The notes under the pieces are model-generated. The model saw nothing but the letters and a program-made list of their open reading frames with translations. It had not been told where the DNA came from and did not search any database. From the NCBI RefSeq assembly GCF_003856975.1, contig NZ_CP033107.1, forward strand, positions 1,178,001 to 1,242,000: a stretch of 64,000 bases of DNA. The letters are read 5' to 3'. Both the position numbers and the translations under genes were made by a program. Below are positions 33,405-42,133 of the stretch, in pieces (within the stretch, counting starts at the first letter, position 1; every line of letters begins with the position of its first letter). Source of the DNA: Plantibacter sp. PA-3-X8 (GTDB lineage Bacteria; Actinomycetota; Actinomycetes; Actinomycetales; Microbacteriaceae).

Positions 33405-36257
33405 TCAGGCGCGGGGTCTGGCCCACATGACGACGCCGTACCAGGCGATGACCGCCACGACGCCGGCGATCAGCCCTCCGAGGACGAGGTCACCGAACGG
33501 GTCGTCGCCCGCGACGCCGTTCAGGGTCCAGATGCCCAGGATCACCGCGGCGGCGAGGGCCGACGGGGTCAGCCAGCGCACCGCGTCGCGGAGCAGACCC
33601 GGCTTCGGGGCCCGGCGCCGGGCCGACCCGAGGGCGCCGATCACGGAACCGAGGATGGCAAGCCCGGCGAGGACCACCGTGAGGAACCCCGGTGCCAGCG
33701 CCGCCGTCCGGGCCCAGGCCGCGGCATCGGCGTCGGTACCGGCGACCGTCCCGGCCGGGAGGTCGAGGACCACGCCGAGGTCGTCGCCACGGACGTCGAG
33801 CGGCCATCCGCCGTCGTCGTCAGGCGTGAGCTCGATGGTCGCCGTCTCGCGGCCGGAACCACCCTCGGACGCCGCCGGTCGCCAAGTCCCGGCCTCGGTG
33901 GGGGTCCACCCAGCCTCGACGGCGTCGTCGAGGAGCTCGTCGTCGGCGGTGAAGCTGAGCCGGAACGGCCCCTGCGCGACGTCCTCGTCCCAGGCGACAC
34001 CGCTCGTCCAGCCGTCGAGGAACCCGACCCAGCTGACCCGGTCGACGTCCCGTCCATCGACGGTCGCGGAGACGGCCGGCCTCGTGGCGGTCGTCTGGAT
34101 CACGACGTCGTGCAGGCCGGTGCGCACGTCGGCGAAGGTCGTGCGGAGCAGCAGCCGACCCTCCACGCGTTCCGTCGTGAAGGGCGCATCATCGCCGTCG
34201 ACCGTCACCCGGTCGACCGTGAGACCCAGGTCCTGGCCGTCGACCGTGGCCGGCCATTCGCGCACCACCTGTGCGGGCACCGAGCCCTCGTCGGAGAAGT
34301 CCACACCGAGACGTTCGGTGACGCGTAGTCGCGCACCGTCACCGTCGGTCCGCGTGAGCTCCGCGTCGAGGTCGGCTGTCGCGATCGTCGTGAGGGTCGA
34401 TCCGGGGATGTCGCCCGTGTAGGAACGGGGTGTCTCGGACTCCAGCGACGGCGCCGGGAGGACGTTCACGGCGACGATCGCGCCGACGACGAGCAGCACG
34501 GCGAGCACCCGGACGGCGATGCGCGGTCCGGTCAGGAAGCCCGCTCTCGACCCGTCGGCGCGCGAGGCGCGATCGGCCGCGGCCGCCGGCATCGTGATCT
34601 CCGGGGCGATCAGCGCGGCGACCCGTCTGCCCGTCACCCGAGGCGGAGCGCCGAGCACGGCGTAGGGCAGGAGGCGGTCGCGCAGGGTCGCGCGATCGAG
34701 CAGCTGCGTCCGCTCGGCGTAGACACGAATGCCGAGGAGGTGCTGCTTCACGAGCGCACCCCTGCGGGTCAGCGGCCGGGCGGTCAGGGCGATCGCGAGG
34801 ACGATGACGGCGAAGACGGTGGAGAGGGCGACGAAGGCGAGCGGCCACCACACCACCGCGAGCACCGTCTGATGGGAGAGCTGCCGGACGATGCCCCACT
34901 GGAGGAGGGTCAGCGCGATCGGTGCGGCGATGAACCAGTCACGCACGAAGCCCTTCGGCACCCGGCGGAGACCCGCCTGGATCTGCCCGGCGCGTTCCGG
35001 CCCGGTGAGGTACCGACGCAGGGCACGGGGTCGGTCGCCCAAGCGGCCGGCCCGCTTGGCGGCACCGGCCGCCGCGATGAGGCGCGCCTGTCGTTTGGCC
35101 GGCTGCTTCGTGCCGCTCACCGCGGCGTCCTTGAGTTTTTCGGCGAGCTCCATCGTCGCGGGCGACCGGAGGAGGTGCGCGGCGATGCGCGGAGAGATGC
35201 CCTCCGGCGGTTCCGACTGGGCGAGGTACCACGGACGTCCACGCGCGTCACCCCACGCGACCGCACGGGCCGCGAACGACAGCAGGAGCGTCGCAGCGAG
35301 GACGAGCATCGGCAGGACGGGTCCGAAGGTCTGCACCCAGAAGATCCAGGACTGCGGGGGCATCGTGATCGAGCCGGCCTCGAACGGCATGGTGAACCGC
35401 GCCTGCGCGTGCGGTGGGGCCGCGTCGTCGCTCGTGAACGCGTAGGCCACCTCGCCGGGTGGGGCGTCCGGCTCCGGGGTCAGCCACTGCCCGGCACCCA
35501 CGAGGGTCCAGGCGAGGGAGCCGCGCGGTTGCCGGACGAGACGGTCGTCGAGCTCCTGTGGGATGGTCACCCGCACGTCGAGTTTCGCCACGGCCTGCTG
35601 CAGGTCGGGGCCGAACACGTCCCACCGGAGCAGGTCGACGGGCTGCCCGGTGGCGGGGTCCGGAGCGACGTAGGCGAGATCGGAGAGCTGGTACCGGATG
35701 ACGAGCTCGTGGTCGCCCGTGAGCTGCTCACCGGGGTCGACGACGAGCCGGAGGAAGACCGCTGCCCGCTCCCGGGTCACGTCCTGCTTCACGCCGTCCA
35801 ACGTCACCGTGATCGCTGACGGGTCGAGGGCGTGCCCCTGGTACTCGGTCGCGAGCACGCGTTCGATCGTGCGGTCGTCGAGGTCCTTCGGGAAGAACGC
35901 GTCGATGCGCTCCTCGACGTCGGTGACGAGTCGGCCGTCCTCGTCTGTCGTCACGCGGTAGTCGGCGCTGAAGGAGCGGGCGATCCAGGTGTCGGTGACG
36001 TCGGATGCCTCGTCGGTGAGGTCGTCGAGAGTGAGGGGCGGGTTGATGACCGGGCCGACGAGGAGGAGGATCCCGCCGACGGCGACGAGCCCCCAGAGCT
36101 GCCACAGCCCGCCGCGGAGGCGGGAGCCGCCACGAGACTGCAACCATCGCTCGACCCGCAGGAGCCAGGCGGAGAGGAGGGTCCACAGTGGCGTGTGCCG
36201 GGGCGCGGGATCCGGGATGCGGCTGTCGGGTTCGCCCACGCCGTCCGGTTCCGTCAC
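33405..36257 (-). CDS. Large DUF2207-like membrane protein
   Basis: This 950-residue protein has a short cytoplasmic N-terminus, a first membrane segment near residue 55 (LVAVGGILLLVGPV), a large extracellular beta-rich domain (about 80-300) and several further membrane helices around 325-345 and 460-520. It then repeats the pattern: a helix near 600, a second extracellular beta domain (about 630-840) and helices near the C-terminus. The beta domain with DYRVTTDEDGRLVTDVEERI and YPxFxR-like turns resembles DUF2207. Two DUF2207-like extracellular modules in one chain suggest an internal duplication. The function is unknown; such proteins are common in actinobacterial membranes. Confidence 0.72.
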   Translation of the reverse strand: MTEPDGVGEPDSRIPDPAPRHTPLWTLLSAWLLRVERWLQSRGGSRLRGGLWQLWGLVAVGGILLLVGPVINPPLTLDDLTDEASDVTDTWIARSFSADYRVTTDEDGRLVTDVEERIDAFFPKDLDDRTIERVLATEYQGHALDPSAITVTLDGVKQDVTRERAAVFLRLVVDPGEQLTGDHELVIRYQLSDLAYVAPDPATGQPVDLLRWDVFGPDLQQAVAKLDVRVTIPQELDDRLVRQPRGSLAWTLVGAGQWLTPEPDAPPGEVAYAFTSDDAAPPHAQARFTMPFEAGSITMPPQSWIFWVQTFGPVLPMLVLAATLLLSFAARAVAWGDARGRPWYLAQSEPPEGISPRIAAHLLRSPATMELAEKLKDAAVSGTKQPAKRQARLIAAAGAAKRAGRLGDRPRALRRYLTGPERAGQIQAGLRRVPKGFVRDWFIAAPIALTLLQWGIVRQLSHQTVLAVVWWPLAFVALSTVFAVIVLAIALTARPLTRRGALVKQHLLGIRVYAERTQLLDRATLRDRLLPYAVLGAPPRVTGRRVAALIAPEITMPAAAADRASRADGSRAGFLTGPRIAVRVLAVLLVVGAIVAVNVLPAPSLESETPRSYTGDIPGSTLTTIATADLDAELTRTDGDGARLRVTERLGVDFSDEGSVPAQVVREWPATVDGQDLGLTVDRVTVDGDDAPFTTERVEGRLLLRTTFADVRTGLHDVVIQTTATRPAVSATVDGRDVDRVSWVGFLDGWTSGVAWDEDVAQGPFRLSFTADDELLDDAVEAGWTPTEAGTWRPAASEGGSGRETATIELTPDDDGGWPLDVRGDDLGVVLDLPAGTVAGTDADAAAWARTAALAPGFLTVVLAGLAILGSVIGALGSARRRAPKPGLLRDAVRWLTPSALAAAVILGIWTLNGVAGDDPFGDLVLGGLIAGVVAVIAWYGVVMWARPRA

Positions 36258-36308
36258 GTCGTCGAGTGTAATCCCGTGGCGTCGCGCGCCCGGACGCCAG
36301 CCGTCGCT

Positions 36309-36336
36309 CGGCGACGCCGGGAGCTCAGCGTCGCCG
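36309..36336 (-). terminator. Hairpin after the NCS1 permease gene
   Basis: CGGCGACGC (36309-36317) and GCGTCGCCG (36328-36336) pair perfectly around a 10-base loop, just past the permease stop codon. A third related copy of the arm (CAGCGACGCCGAG) overlaps the stop region, so alternative foldings exist. There is no T-run; it is probably a GC-rich terminator. Confidence 0.5.
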
Positions 36337-36341
36337 GGTGT

Positions 36342-37835
36342 TCAGCGACGCCGAGAGCTGAAGGCGACCGCCTGGTGACCGGTCTCGGTGACGTCGCGCT
36401 CGGCCGCCGCACGCTCGCGCCCGAGGTCGAGCGACCGGGAGAGGAGCACATAGGCGATCGCGGAGGCGGCGAGACCGATGAACAGGGCCAGGTCCGCCCC
36501 GCCGAGCAGCTGCGCGATCGGACCGGTGAACCACACCGTCACGACGAACGGGATCATCGCGACGATGCCGATCGCGTAGGCGAGGAGGCCACGCCAGCCC
36601 CAGGCGCCGTAGACGCCGTTCGGGGTGAAGATGTCGCGGACGACGTAGTGCCCCTTCCGGACGAGGTAGTAGTCGACGAGGTTGATCGACGTCCACGGCA
36701 CGAGGACGTAGAGCAGGACGACGAGGAAGCTGCTGAAGTTCGCGAAAAACTCGCCGGTGCTCAGCAAGGAGCCGATGACGGCGGCCGTGGCGATCGCGAG
36801 ACAGGTGACGACCCGCAGGGTGCGTGTCGGCCGGACCGGTCGGATGGAGTCGATGATCGTGATGGTCTCGATCGACGCCGCGTAGATGTTGACCGTGATG
36901 ACGCTGATCAGCCCGGGCAGCGCGGCCACGAGCAGCCAGGTCCCGGAACCCGGCAGGATCGCGTCGGCGGCGTCTCGGACGCCTTCGAGCGGGTCGGCGC
37001 CCTGGAACGCGCTGGCGACGAACGCTCCGAGCCCCATCAGCCAGACCGCGCCGACGAACACGCCGCCGTAGGTGTAGAACAAGGCCCGCCCGGGGTTCGT
37101 CTGCGGCGGGAGGTAGCGCGAGTAGTCGGAGACGTAGGGTGCCCAACCGAGCGCGTACGCTGCGGCGCCGCCGAACTGCACGAGGAACGCGACCCAGCTG
37201 AAGTTCGCGAGCGACAGCGCGTCGGCCGGCAGCGGCACGACGAAGGGGACGACGACCGTGAACAGCCCGAAGGTGATGAGGAACAGCGCGGTGAGCCACG
37301 ACTGCGTCCGGTGGATCCAGGAGTACCCGAAGATCGCGAGGAGGACGGCGACGCCGCTGATGAGCACATACCAGCCCGCACCGGCGTCGACTCCGGTCGT
37401 CATGGTGAGGACGTCCGCGCCGAGCATCTGGTTGAACATGTTGAAGCCGACGAGGCTGAAGACGACGATCGCGCAGATGAGGACGACGCCGCGGTAGCCG
37501 AACTGCGCACGCGACTGGATCATCTGCGGGAGTCCCAGCTGCGGCCCCTGTGCGGAGTGGAAGGCCGTGAACACGGTGCCGACGGCGACGCCGAGGACGA
37601 TCGCGAGGAGGGACGTCGCGAGGTTCGCGCCGAGCGCCGCACCGAGCATGCCGGTCGCCAGGGTCGTGACCTGCGCGTTCGACATGAACCAGAGCGAGAA
37701 CAGCGAGCGCGGGCGACCGTGACGCTCATTGAGCGGGACCCAGTCGATGGAGCGGGATTCGACGAGGGACGGCTGGGCGTCACCCGCTCCGGCGGCGGAA
37801 CCGGACGGGGGAGTGGGGGCGGCGGGTGTCGCCAT
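36342..37835 (-). CDS. NCS1-family nucleobase/hydantoin-type permease
   Basis: This 497-residue protein has about 12 membrane segments. The N-terminus carries the family entry motif region (SIDWVPLNERHGRPRSLFSL), then LGLPQMIQSRAQFGYRG, the TM10 region and SINLVDYYLVRKGHYVV near the C-terminus, all typical of NCS1 cytosine/purine/allantoin/hydantoin permeases. TGGAGG precedes the ATG at 37835; the frame is open for 193 codons upstream, but this part is antisense to the nitrilase gene. The gene is divergent from the nitrilase, and the pair may import and hydrolyse a nitrogen compound (inference). Confidence 0.9.
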   Translation of the reverse strand: MATPAAPTPPSGSAAGAGDAQPSLVESRSIDWVPLNERHGRPRSLFSLWFMSNAQVTTLATGMLGAALGANLATSLLAIVLGVAVGTVFTAFHSAQGPQLGLPQMIQSRAQFGYRGVVLICAIVVFSLVGFNMFNQMLGADVLTMTTGVDAGAGWYVLISGVAVLLAIFGYSWIHRTQSWLTALFLITFGLFTVVVPFVVPLPADALSLANFSWVAFLVQFGGAAAYALGWAPYVSDYSRYLPPQTNPGRALFYTYGGVFVGAVWLMGLGAFVASAFQGADPLEGVRDAADAILPGSGTWLLVAALPGLISVITVNIYAASIETITIIDSIRPVRPTRTLRVVTCLAIATAAVIGSLLSTGEFFANFSSFLVVLLYVLVPWTSINLVDYYLVRKGHYVVRDIFTPNGVYGAWGWRGLLAYAIGIVAMIPFVVTVWFTGPIAQLLGGADLALFIGLAASAIAYVLLSRSLDLGRERAAAERDVTETGHQAVAFSSRRR

Positions 37836-38021
37836 GGCTGGCCTCCAGGGCTCGGGCGGTGGAGGAGTGCGACGGGCAGCGGGGGTCTGCCTCGGGTCGG
37901 GGACTCGCTCGTGCCGACGACGGTATCCGCAGGCCACGGACCGGCACAATCGGCCATGCCCCGATCCCAGCCATCGGAGAACACGATGGTCCCGTCCGCG
38001 AGGGCTTCGTATGATCGCTGG

Positions 38022-38900
38022 ATGACCAGCACCGATCCCACTGGGGCCACCGACCACGCCGACCCCGACGCGCACAGCATCCGGGTCCGCGCCCAGGAAC
38101 TCGCCCCCGTCCTCGGCGACCTCGACGGCAACCTGCGCACGATCGAGGCGGCCGTCCGAGACGCCGTCGCCGACGGGGTGCAGCTCCTCGTGCTGCCCGA
38201 GCTCGCGACGAGCGGCTACTACCTGGGCAGCCCGGAGGCGGCCCGCGCGGTCGCGCTCCCGAGCGACGCGCCGGTGTTCAGTGACTGGGCGTCGCTGCTC
38301 CCCGAGGACACCGTGGTGGTCGTCGGGTTCTGCGAGCTGGACGGCGAGGAGATCCGCAACAGCGCCCTGGTCCTCGGCGCCTCGGGGGTGCTCGGGGTCT
38401 ACCGGAAGGTGCACCTGTGGGACGAGGAGCAGTCCGTCTTCGTGGCGGGTCGCGAGACCCAGCCGGTGGTCGAGACGCCGCTCGGCCGGCTCGGCATCCT
38501 CGTCTGCTACGACCTCGAGTTCCCCGAGGTGCCGCGGGGTCTGGCGCTCAGAGGCGCGGACCTCCTCGTCGTGCCGACGAACTGGCCCCTGGTCGAGCGG
38601 CCCGACGGCGAGCGAGCGCCCGAGGTCGTCCAGGCGATGGCGGCGGCGCGCGCGTCCGCGATCCCGGTCGTGTGCTGCGACCGCTCCGGCACCGAGGCCG
38701 GCAACCCCTGGACCGAGGGCACCACGATCATCCCGGCCGATGGGTGGCCGGTCGGTGGGAAGGACGCGCTGGGACGGGTGGACGCGACCGTCCGGATCGA
38801 CCGGGGCGCGACCAGAATCGGACCACGCAACGACGTGCTCGCCGACCGGCGGCCTGAGCTGTACGGCGCCGTGACGGGAAAAGGCTCCTCGCTAGGCTGA
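38022..38900 (+). CDS. Nitrilase-superfamily amidohydrolase
   Basis: This 292-residue protein has the full Glu-Lys-Cys triad of the CN-hydrolase fold: Glu60 in LPELATSGYY, Lys129 in YRKVHLWDEE and Cys162 in VCYDLEFPEVPR. The Asp/Glu-rich surroundings suggest an amidase or carbamoylase rather than a true nitrilase. A TATGAT at 38010-38015, six bases before the ATG, would start transcription at the ATG itself and give a leaderless message, which is common in actinobacteria. An in-frame ATG at 37986 is possible. It is divergent from the NCS1 permease and followed after four bases by the LysR gene. Confidence 0.9.
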   Translation: MTSTDPTGATDHADPDAHSIRVRAQELAPVLGDLDGNLRTIEAAVRDAVADGVQLLVLPELATSGYYLGSPEAARAVALPSDAPVFSDWASLLPEDTVVVVGFCELDGEEIRNSALVLGASGVLGVYRKVHLWDEEQSVFVAGRETQPVVETPLGRLGILVCYDLEFPEVPRGLALRGADLLVVPTNWPLVERPDGERAPEVVQAMAAARASAIPVVCCDRSGTEAGNPWTEGTTIIPADGWPVGGKDALGRVDATVRIDRGATRIGPRNDVLADRRPELYGAVTGKGSSLG

Positions 38901-38904
38901 CCCC

Positions 38905-39837
38905 ATGACCCTCGCGCAACTCCGCGCTTTCCTCGCCGCCTACGAGAGCGGTTCCTTCACCGCCGCGGCCGCCGAGCTCGACAGCAGCCAGGCCTCCGTG
39001 TCCGAGCTCGTCAGCCGCCTCGAACGCGAGATCGGCCTGCAGTTGTTCGCCCGTGGTGCGCGTCGGCTCGTCCCGACGGCGGCCGCCGAGGAGCTGCGCG
39101 AGCACGCCAGACGCGCAGTCGCCGCGATCGACGGCGGACTCGACGCGCTCTCGGCGATCACCTCCCTCGACGGCGGCGTGTGCACCTTCGGCGTCCTGCG
39201 CAACGCCGCCTACTACGAGCTGTCCGACCTCGTGCAGCGCTTCCACCAGCGGTACCCCAACGTGCGCGTGCGACTCGTGGGGCTGAACTCCGCGCTCGTC
39301 GCGGACTCCGTGGCGAGCGGTGAGATCGAGGCCGGGCTCGTCGTCCTCCCGGTGCCCGTCGCGGGCCTCGCCATCCGGCCCCTCTTCCGCGACGAGGTCT
39401 TCTACGCCTCCACCACCAGGGATCCCGCCGCGGGCCCGGTCGGGATCGACGAGTTCGCGGACGCCAAGCTCGTGCTCTACGACGCCTACGCCGGGTGGCG
39501 GGATCCCACTCGGCTGCAATTGCTGGAGCGCGCTCGCCTGCAGGGACGGTCGATCGAACCGGCCGTCGAGGTCGAGCACGTGGAGACCGCCCTGAGCCTC
39601 GCCGCGACCGGGGCCGCGGACACGATCGTGTCCGGCACGGTCGCCCGCACCGGCGGGTTCCCGGAGCAGCTGACGCTCACCCCCTTCGCCGAACCGCTCT
39701 ACGACACGATCGCGCTCGTCCAGCGCGAGGGCGCCTACCTGTCGCCGGCCACCGCGCGGATCGCCGAGCTCGCCGAGCACACCCTGCTCGCGGCGGCGGA
39801 ACCCGACCAGGTGATCGCGACCACCCCGAGACGCTGA
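38905..39837 (+). CDS. LysR-family transcriptional regulator
   Basis: This 310-residue protein has an N-terminal winged HTH (LAQLRAFLAAYESGSFTAAA, SSQASVSELVSRLEREIGLQLF) and a C-terminal effector domain with two periplasmic-binding-like halves. It starts four bases after the nitrilase stop in the same direction, so it is part of that operon. It probably responds to a substrate or product of the nitrilase, permease or dehydrogenase proteins encoded around it. LysR proteins often control a divergent operon; here the NCS1 permease is the nearest one. Confidence 0.93.
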   Translation: MTLAQLRAFLAAYESGSFTAAAAELDSSQASVSELVSRLEREIGLQLFARGARRLVPTAAAEELREHARRAVAAIDGGLDALSAITSLDGGVCTFGVLRNAAYYELSDLVQRFHQRYPNVRVRLVGLNSALVADSVASGEIEAGLVVLPVPVAGLAIRPLFRDEVFYASTTRDPAAGPVGIDEFADAKLVLYDAYAGWRDPTRLQLLERARLQGRSIEPAVEVEHVETALSLAATGAADTIVSGTVARTGGFPEQLTLTPFAEPLYDTIALVQREGAYLSPATARIAELAEHTLLAAAEPDQVIATTPRR

Positions 39838-39931
39838 GCGTCGACCGCGAACCGGCGTATCGGATGACCCGATGGCTCACGCAGGCACGTCCCCCGTTGT
39901 CGCCCGCGCACCGCGTTCGTACGCTCGCAGC

Positions 39932-41248
39932 ATGCGTTTCAGTCCTCCCGTGCTCCAGTCCCTCGACGGCTCCTTCCGTCACCTCAAGACCCCGCTCGTC
40001 GACGCTCCACCGGCGCAGCGCGATCCGGCCGTCATCGAGACCGTCTCCGCCATGCTGCTCGACATCGAGCGTCGCGGCATGGACGCCGTCCTCGACGCTG
40101 CCAAGCGTCTCGACCGGTACGAGGGCGGCGACGTCGAGCTGACGCGCGAGCAGATCGCGACCAGCGGCGACCGGCTCCCCGCCGACCTCCGCGCCGCCAT
40201 CGACCTCGGTGGCGAGCGCACCCGCGCCTTCGCCCAGGAGCAGCGCGCGCACCTGCAGGACTTCGAGACCGAGCTCGTCCCCGGACTCGTCACGGGCGTG
40301 AAGTACGTGCCCGTCTCCCGCGTCGGCGCCTACCTCCCGGCCGGCCGCTTCCCACTCACCGCCAGCGCGTTCATGACGGTCGGCGTCGCCAAGCAGGCCG
40401 GGGTGCCGACGGTCATCGCCTGCACGCCACCGCAGCCCGACGGCGGCGCGAACGACGCCGTCGTCTACGCCGCGCACGTGTCCGGTGTCGACCGGGTCTT
40501 CGTCCTCGGCGGTGTGCAGGCGCTCGCCGCGATGGCCTACGGTCTGCTCGGCGAGCTGCCGATCGACATGCTCGTGGGTGCGGGCAACGCCTTCGTCGCC
40601 GAGGCCAAGCGGCAGTTGTTCGGCACGGTCGCGATCGACCTCCTCGCCGGTCCGTCCGAGGTGGCCGTCCTCGCGGACGAGACCGCGGACCCGATCCTGG
40701 TGGCCGCCGACCTGCTCGGGCAGGCCGAGCACGGTCCGAACTCGCCGGCCGCCCTCGTGACGACGTCGGAGGACCTCGGCCGCGCGGTCATCGCCGAGGT
40801 CGAACGCCAACTCCCGACGCTCTCGACCGAGTCGATCTGCGGGCCGGCCTGGCGCGACTACGGCTCCGTGACCGTGGCCGACGACCGCGAGACCGCCGCG
40901 GTGCTCATGGACGACCTCGCCCCGGAGCACCTCGAGGTCATCACGACGGACGACGCCTGGTACCACGAGCGGTTGCTCAACTACGGGTCGATCTTCCTCG
41001 GTGCGTGGAGCACCGTCGCCTACTCGGACAAAGGCATGGCCGGCACGAACCACGTGCTCCCGACCGCGGGCGGCGCCAAGCACAGTGCCGGGCTCTCGGT
41101 GTCGCGGTTCCTGAAGCCGCTCACCTACCAGCGGATCGCCGAGGCGGCGACACCCGAGCTCGCCGACGCGGTGCAGGTCATCTCCGATTCGGAGGGGATG
41201 GCGGCGCACAGCGCGACGGCGACGCTCCGCACGGCCCGGCTCAGCTGA
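39932..41248 (+). CDS. HisD-family dehydrogenase, sulfopropanediol dehydrogenase-like
   Basis: This 438-residue protein is a histidinol-dehydrogenase-fold NAD enzyme: YLPAGRFPLTASAFMT, FVAEAKRQLFG, AGPSEVAVLADETADP, GQAEHG and GTNHVLPT. The zinc-site segments (GQAEHG, GTNHVLPT) are intact. The wording of several motifs (FVAEAKR, ADETADP, GQAEHGPNSPA) matches the HpsN-type sulfopropanediol 3-dehydrogenase branch better than biosynthetic HisD, and no other his gene is nearby. It may therefore oxidise a diol or amino alcohol to an acid in catabolism. It sits behind the nitrilase and LysR genes with a 94-base gap. Confidence 0.85.
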   Translation: MRFSPPVLQSLDGSFRHLKTPLVDAPPAQRDPAVIETVSAMLLDIERRGMDAVLDAAKRLDRYEGGDVELTREQIATSGDRLPADLRAAIDLGGERTRAFAQEQRAHLQDFETELVPGLVTGVKYVPVSRVGAYLPAGRFPLTASAFMTVGVAKQAGVPTVIACTPPQPDGGANDAVVYAAHVSGVDRVFVLGGVQALAAMAYGLLGELPIDMLVGAGNAFVAEAKRQLFGTVAIDLLAGPSEVAVLADETADPILVAADLLGQAEHGPNSPAALVTTSEDLGRAVIAEVERQLPTLSTESICGPAWRDYGSVTVADDRETAAVLMDDLAPEHLEVITTDDAWYHERLLNYGSIFLGAWSTVAYSDKGMAGTNHVLPTAGGAKHSAGLSVSRFLKPLTYQRIAEAATPELADAVQVISDSEGMAAHSATATLRTARLS

Positions 41249-41271
41249 GGCGGTCGGCGGCACGGACCTCT

Positions 41272-41319
41272 CCGGTCCCTGAGCTTGTCGAAGGGCATTT
41301 CGACAGGCTCAAGGACCGG
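41272..41319. repeat. REP-like inverted repeat (CCTGAGCTTGTCGAAGGG type)
   Basis: Two 21-base arms (41272-41292 and 41299-41319) are inverted copies with two mismatches around a six-base loop. The core (CTGAGCTTGTCGAAG/TTCGACAGGCTCAAGG) is of a kind seen scattered in intergenic regions of many Microbacteriaceae-like genomes; this recollection should be checked by a genome-wide count. It may act as a terminator after the dehydrogenase gene. Confidence 0.65.
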
Positions 41320-41371
41320 GGTGATGGCTCATGACCGGGGTGATGGCTCAATGACCGGGGTGATGGCTCAG
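41314..41371. repeat. Three tandem copies of a 19-20-bp unit
   Basis: GACCGGGGTGATGGCTCA occurs three times in a row at 41314, 41333 and 41353, with an extra T or AT between units. The first copy grows out of the end of the REP-like repeat, and the last reaches into the stop codon of the HEAT-like gene. It looks like slippage-generated duplication of the REP flank. Confidence 0.8.
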
Positions 41372-42027
41372 TCACCCTGGCGCAGCGCGTGCTGGGCCTC
41401 CTGCATCGCCTCGTCGAAGTCCAGTTCGGGGTCGTGGAGGATCCGGGCGGTCGCGCGAGCGTGCGCGCGGGCCTCGCGCTCGACCGCCTCGGATGCGGCT
41501 GTCTGTTCGACGGGTTCGATCGAGGGCTCGCCGATCGTGGCGAACGCGCGCGTGAGGCTGAGCTGCACCTCGCGGTCGCCCCGGCCGAACTGCCTCGCCA
41601 GCAGCTCGGCGAGCGCCGACGCCTCCCGCTCCGGGACGACCCCTGCGGCGGTGCGCCAGGCGGCTCGGGCGACCTGATCCTCCTCGTCCTCCAGCAGTGC
41701 GAGGGTGATGGCGGACCAGGTGAGTGGGTCTCCGGTCTTCGAGAGGGTGTGCAGCGCCTGGCTGCGTGCCTGCGGGAAGACCGACCCGAGTTCCTCCATC
41801 AGGCGAGGGACGGTCACCTCGGGGTCGTGCCGCACGAGTGCCCAGGTGAGCATGTCGCGCACGAAGAAGTCGGGCTCGACGGCGCAGCGGTCGACGAGCA
41901 CCTCGATGTAGGCGGTCTTCGGGGTGGTGCCCGCGGCGAGCGCAGCCTGGAGCCGGTCTGAAGAGGCCGGCACGCGGAGGGCGCGGGCGAGCCCGTTCGC
42001 GGCGGCGTCGTCGTATTCCGAGGACAT
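41368..42027 (-). CDS. HEAT-repeat-like protein
   Basis: This 219-residue protein is built of helical pairs such as DFFVRDMLTWALVRHD, EVTVPRLMEELGSVFPQARSQALHTLSK and DEEDQVARAAWRTAAGV, shown here in shortened form, with the Asp/Pro/Arg positions of HEAT repeats. It is likely a cytoplasmic protein-interaction scaffold. The C-terminal 45 residues are acidic and Ala-rich. GGAAGGTGG precedes the ATG at 42027. Its stop codon lies within the third tandem repeat unit. No partner is encoded nearby, and the role is unknown. Confidence 0.7.
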   Translation of the reverse strand: MSSEYDDAAANGLARALRVPASSDRLQAALAAGTTPKTAYIEVLVDRCAVEPDFFVRDMLTWALVRHDPEVTVPRLMEELGSVFPQARSQALHTLSKTGDPLTWSAITLALLEDEEDQVARAAWRTAAGVVPEREASALAELLARQFGRGDREVQLSLTRAFATIGEPSIEPVEQTAASEAVEREARAHARATARILHDPELDFDEAMQEAQHALRQGD

Positions 42028-42133
42028 CTCGACCACCTTCCGGGGTGTGGGGACGGGTTTCCAGCGTAGGTGTCCGGTGACGCCGACGGCCCCCTATGAC
42101 GGCGCTCGTCGCGCGGACGGCCAGACTGGACCC

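Noticed and set aside
35832..38021. A long plus-strand open frame running into the nitrilase gene
   Set aside because: The first 730 codons are antisense to the DUF2207 and NCS1 permease genes and read as charged low-complexity sequence; only the part from 38022 matches a protein family.
37836..38414. A 193-codon upstream extension of the NCS1 permease
   Set aside because: The extension is antisense to the nitrilase gene and has no membrane segment; the ATG at 37835 has a good ribosome-binding site and begins a normal family N-terminus.
41314..41371. Three short direct repeats as a CRISPR-like array
   Set aside because: The units are contiguous with no spacers, and no cas genes are present.
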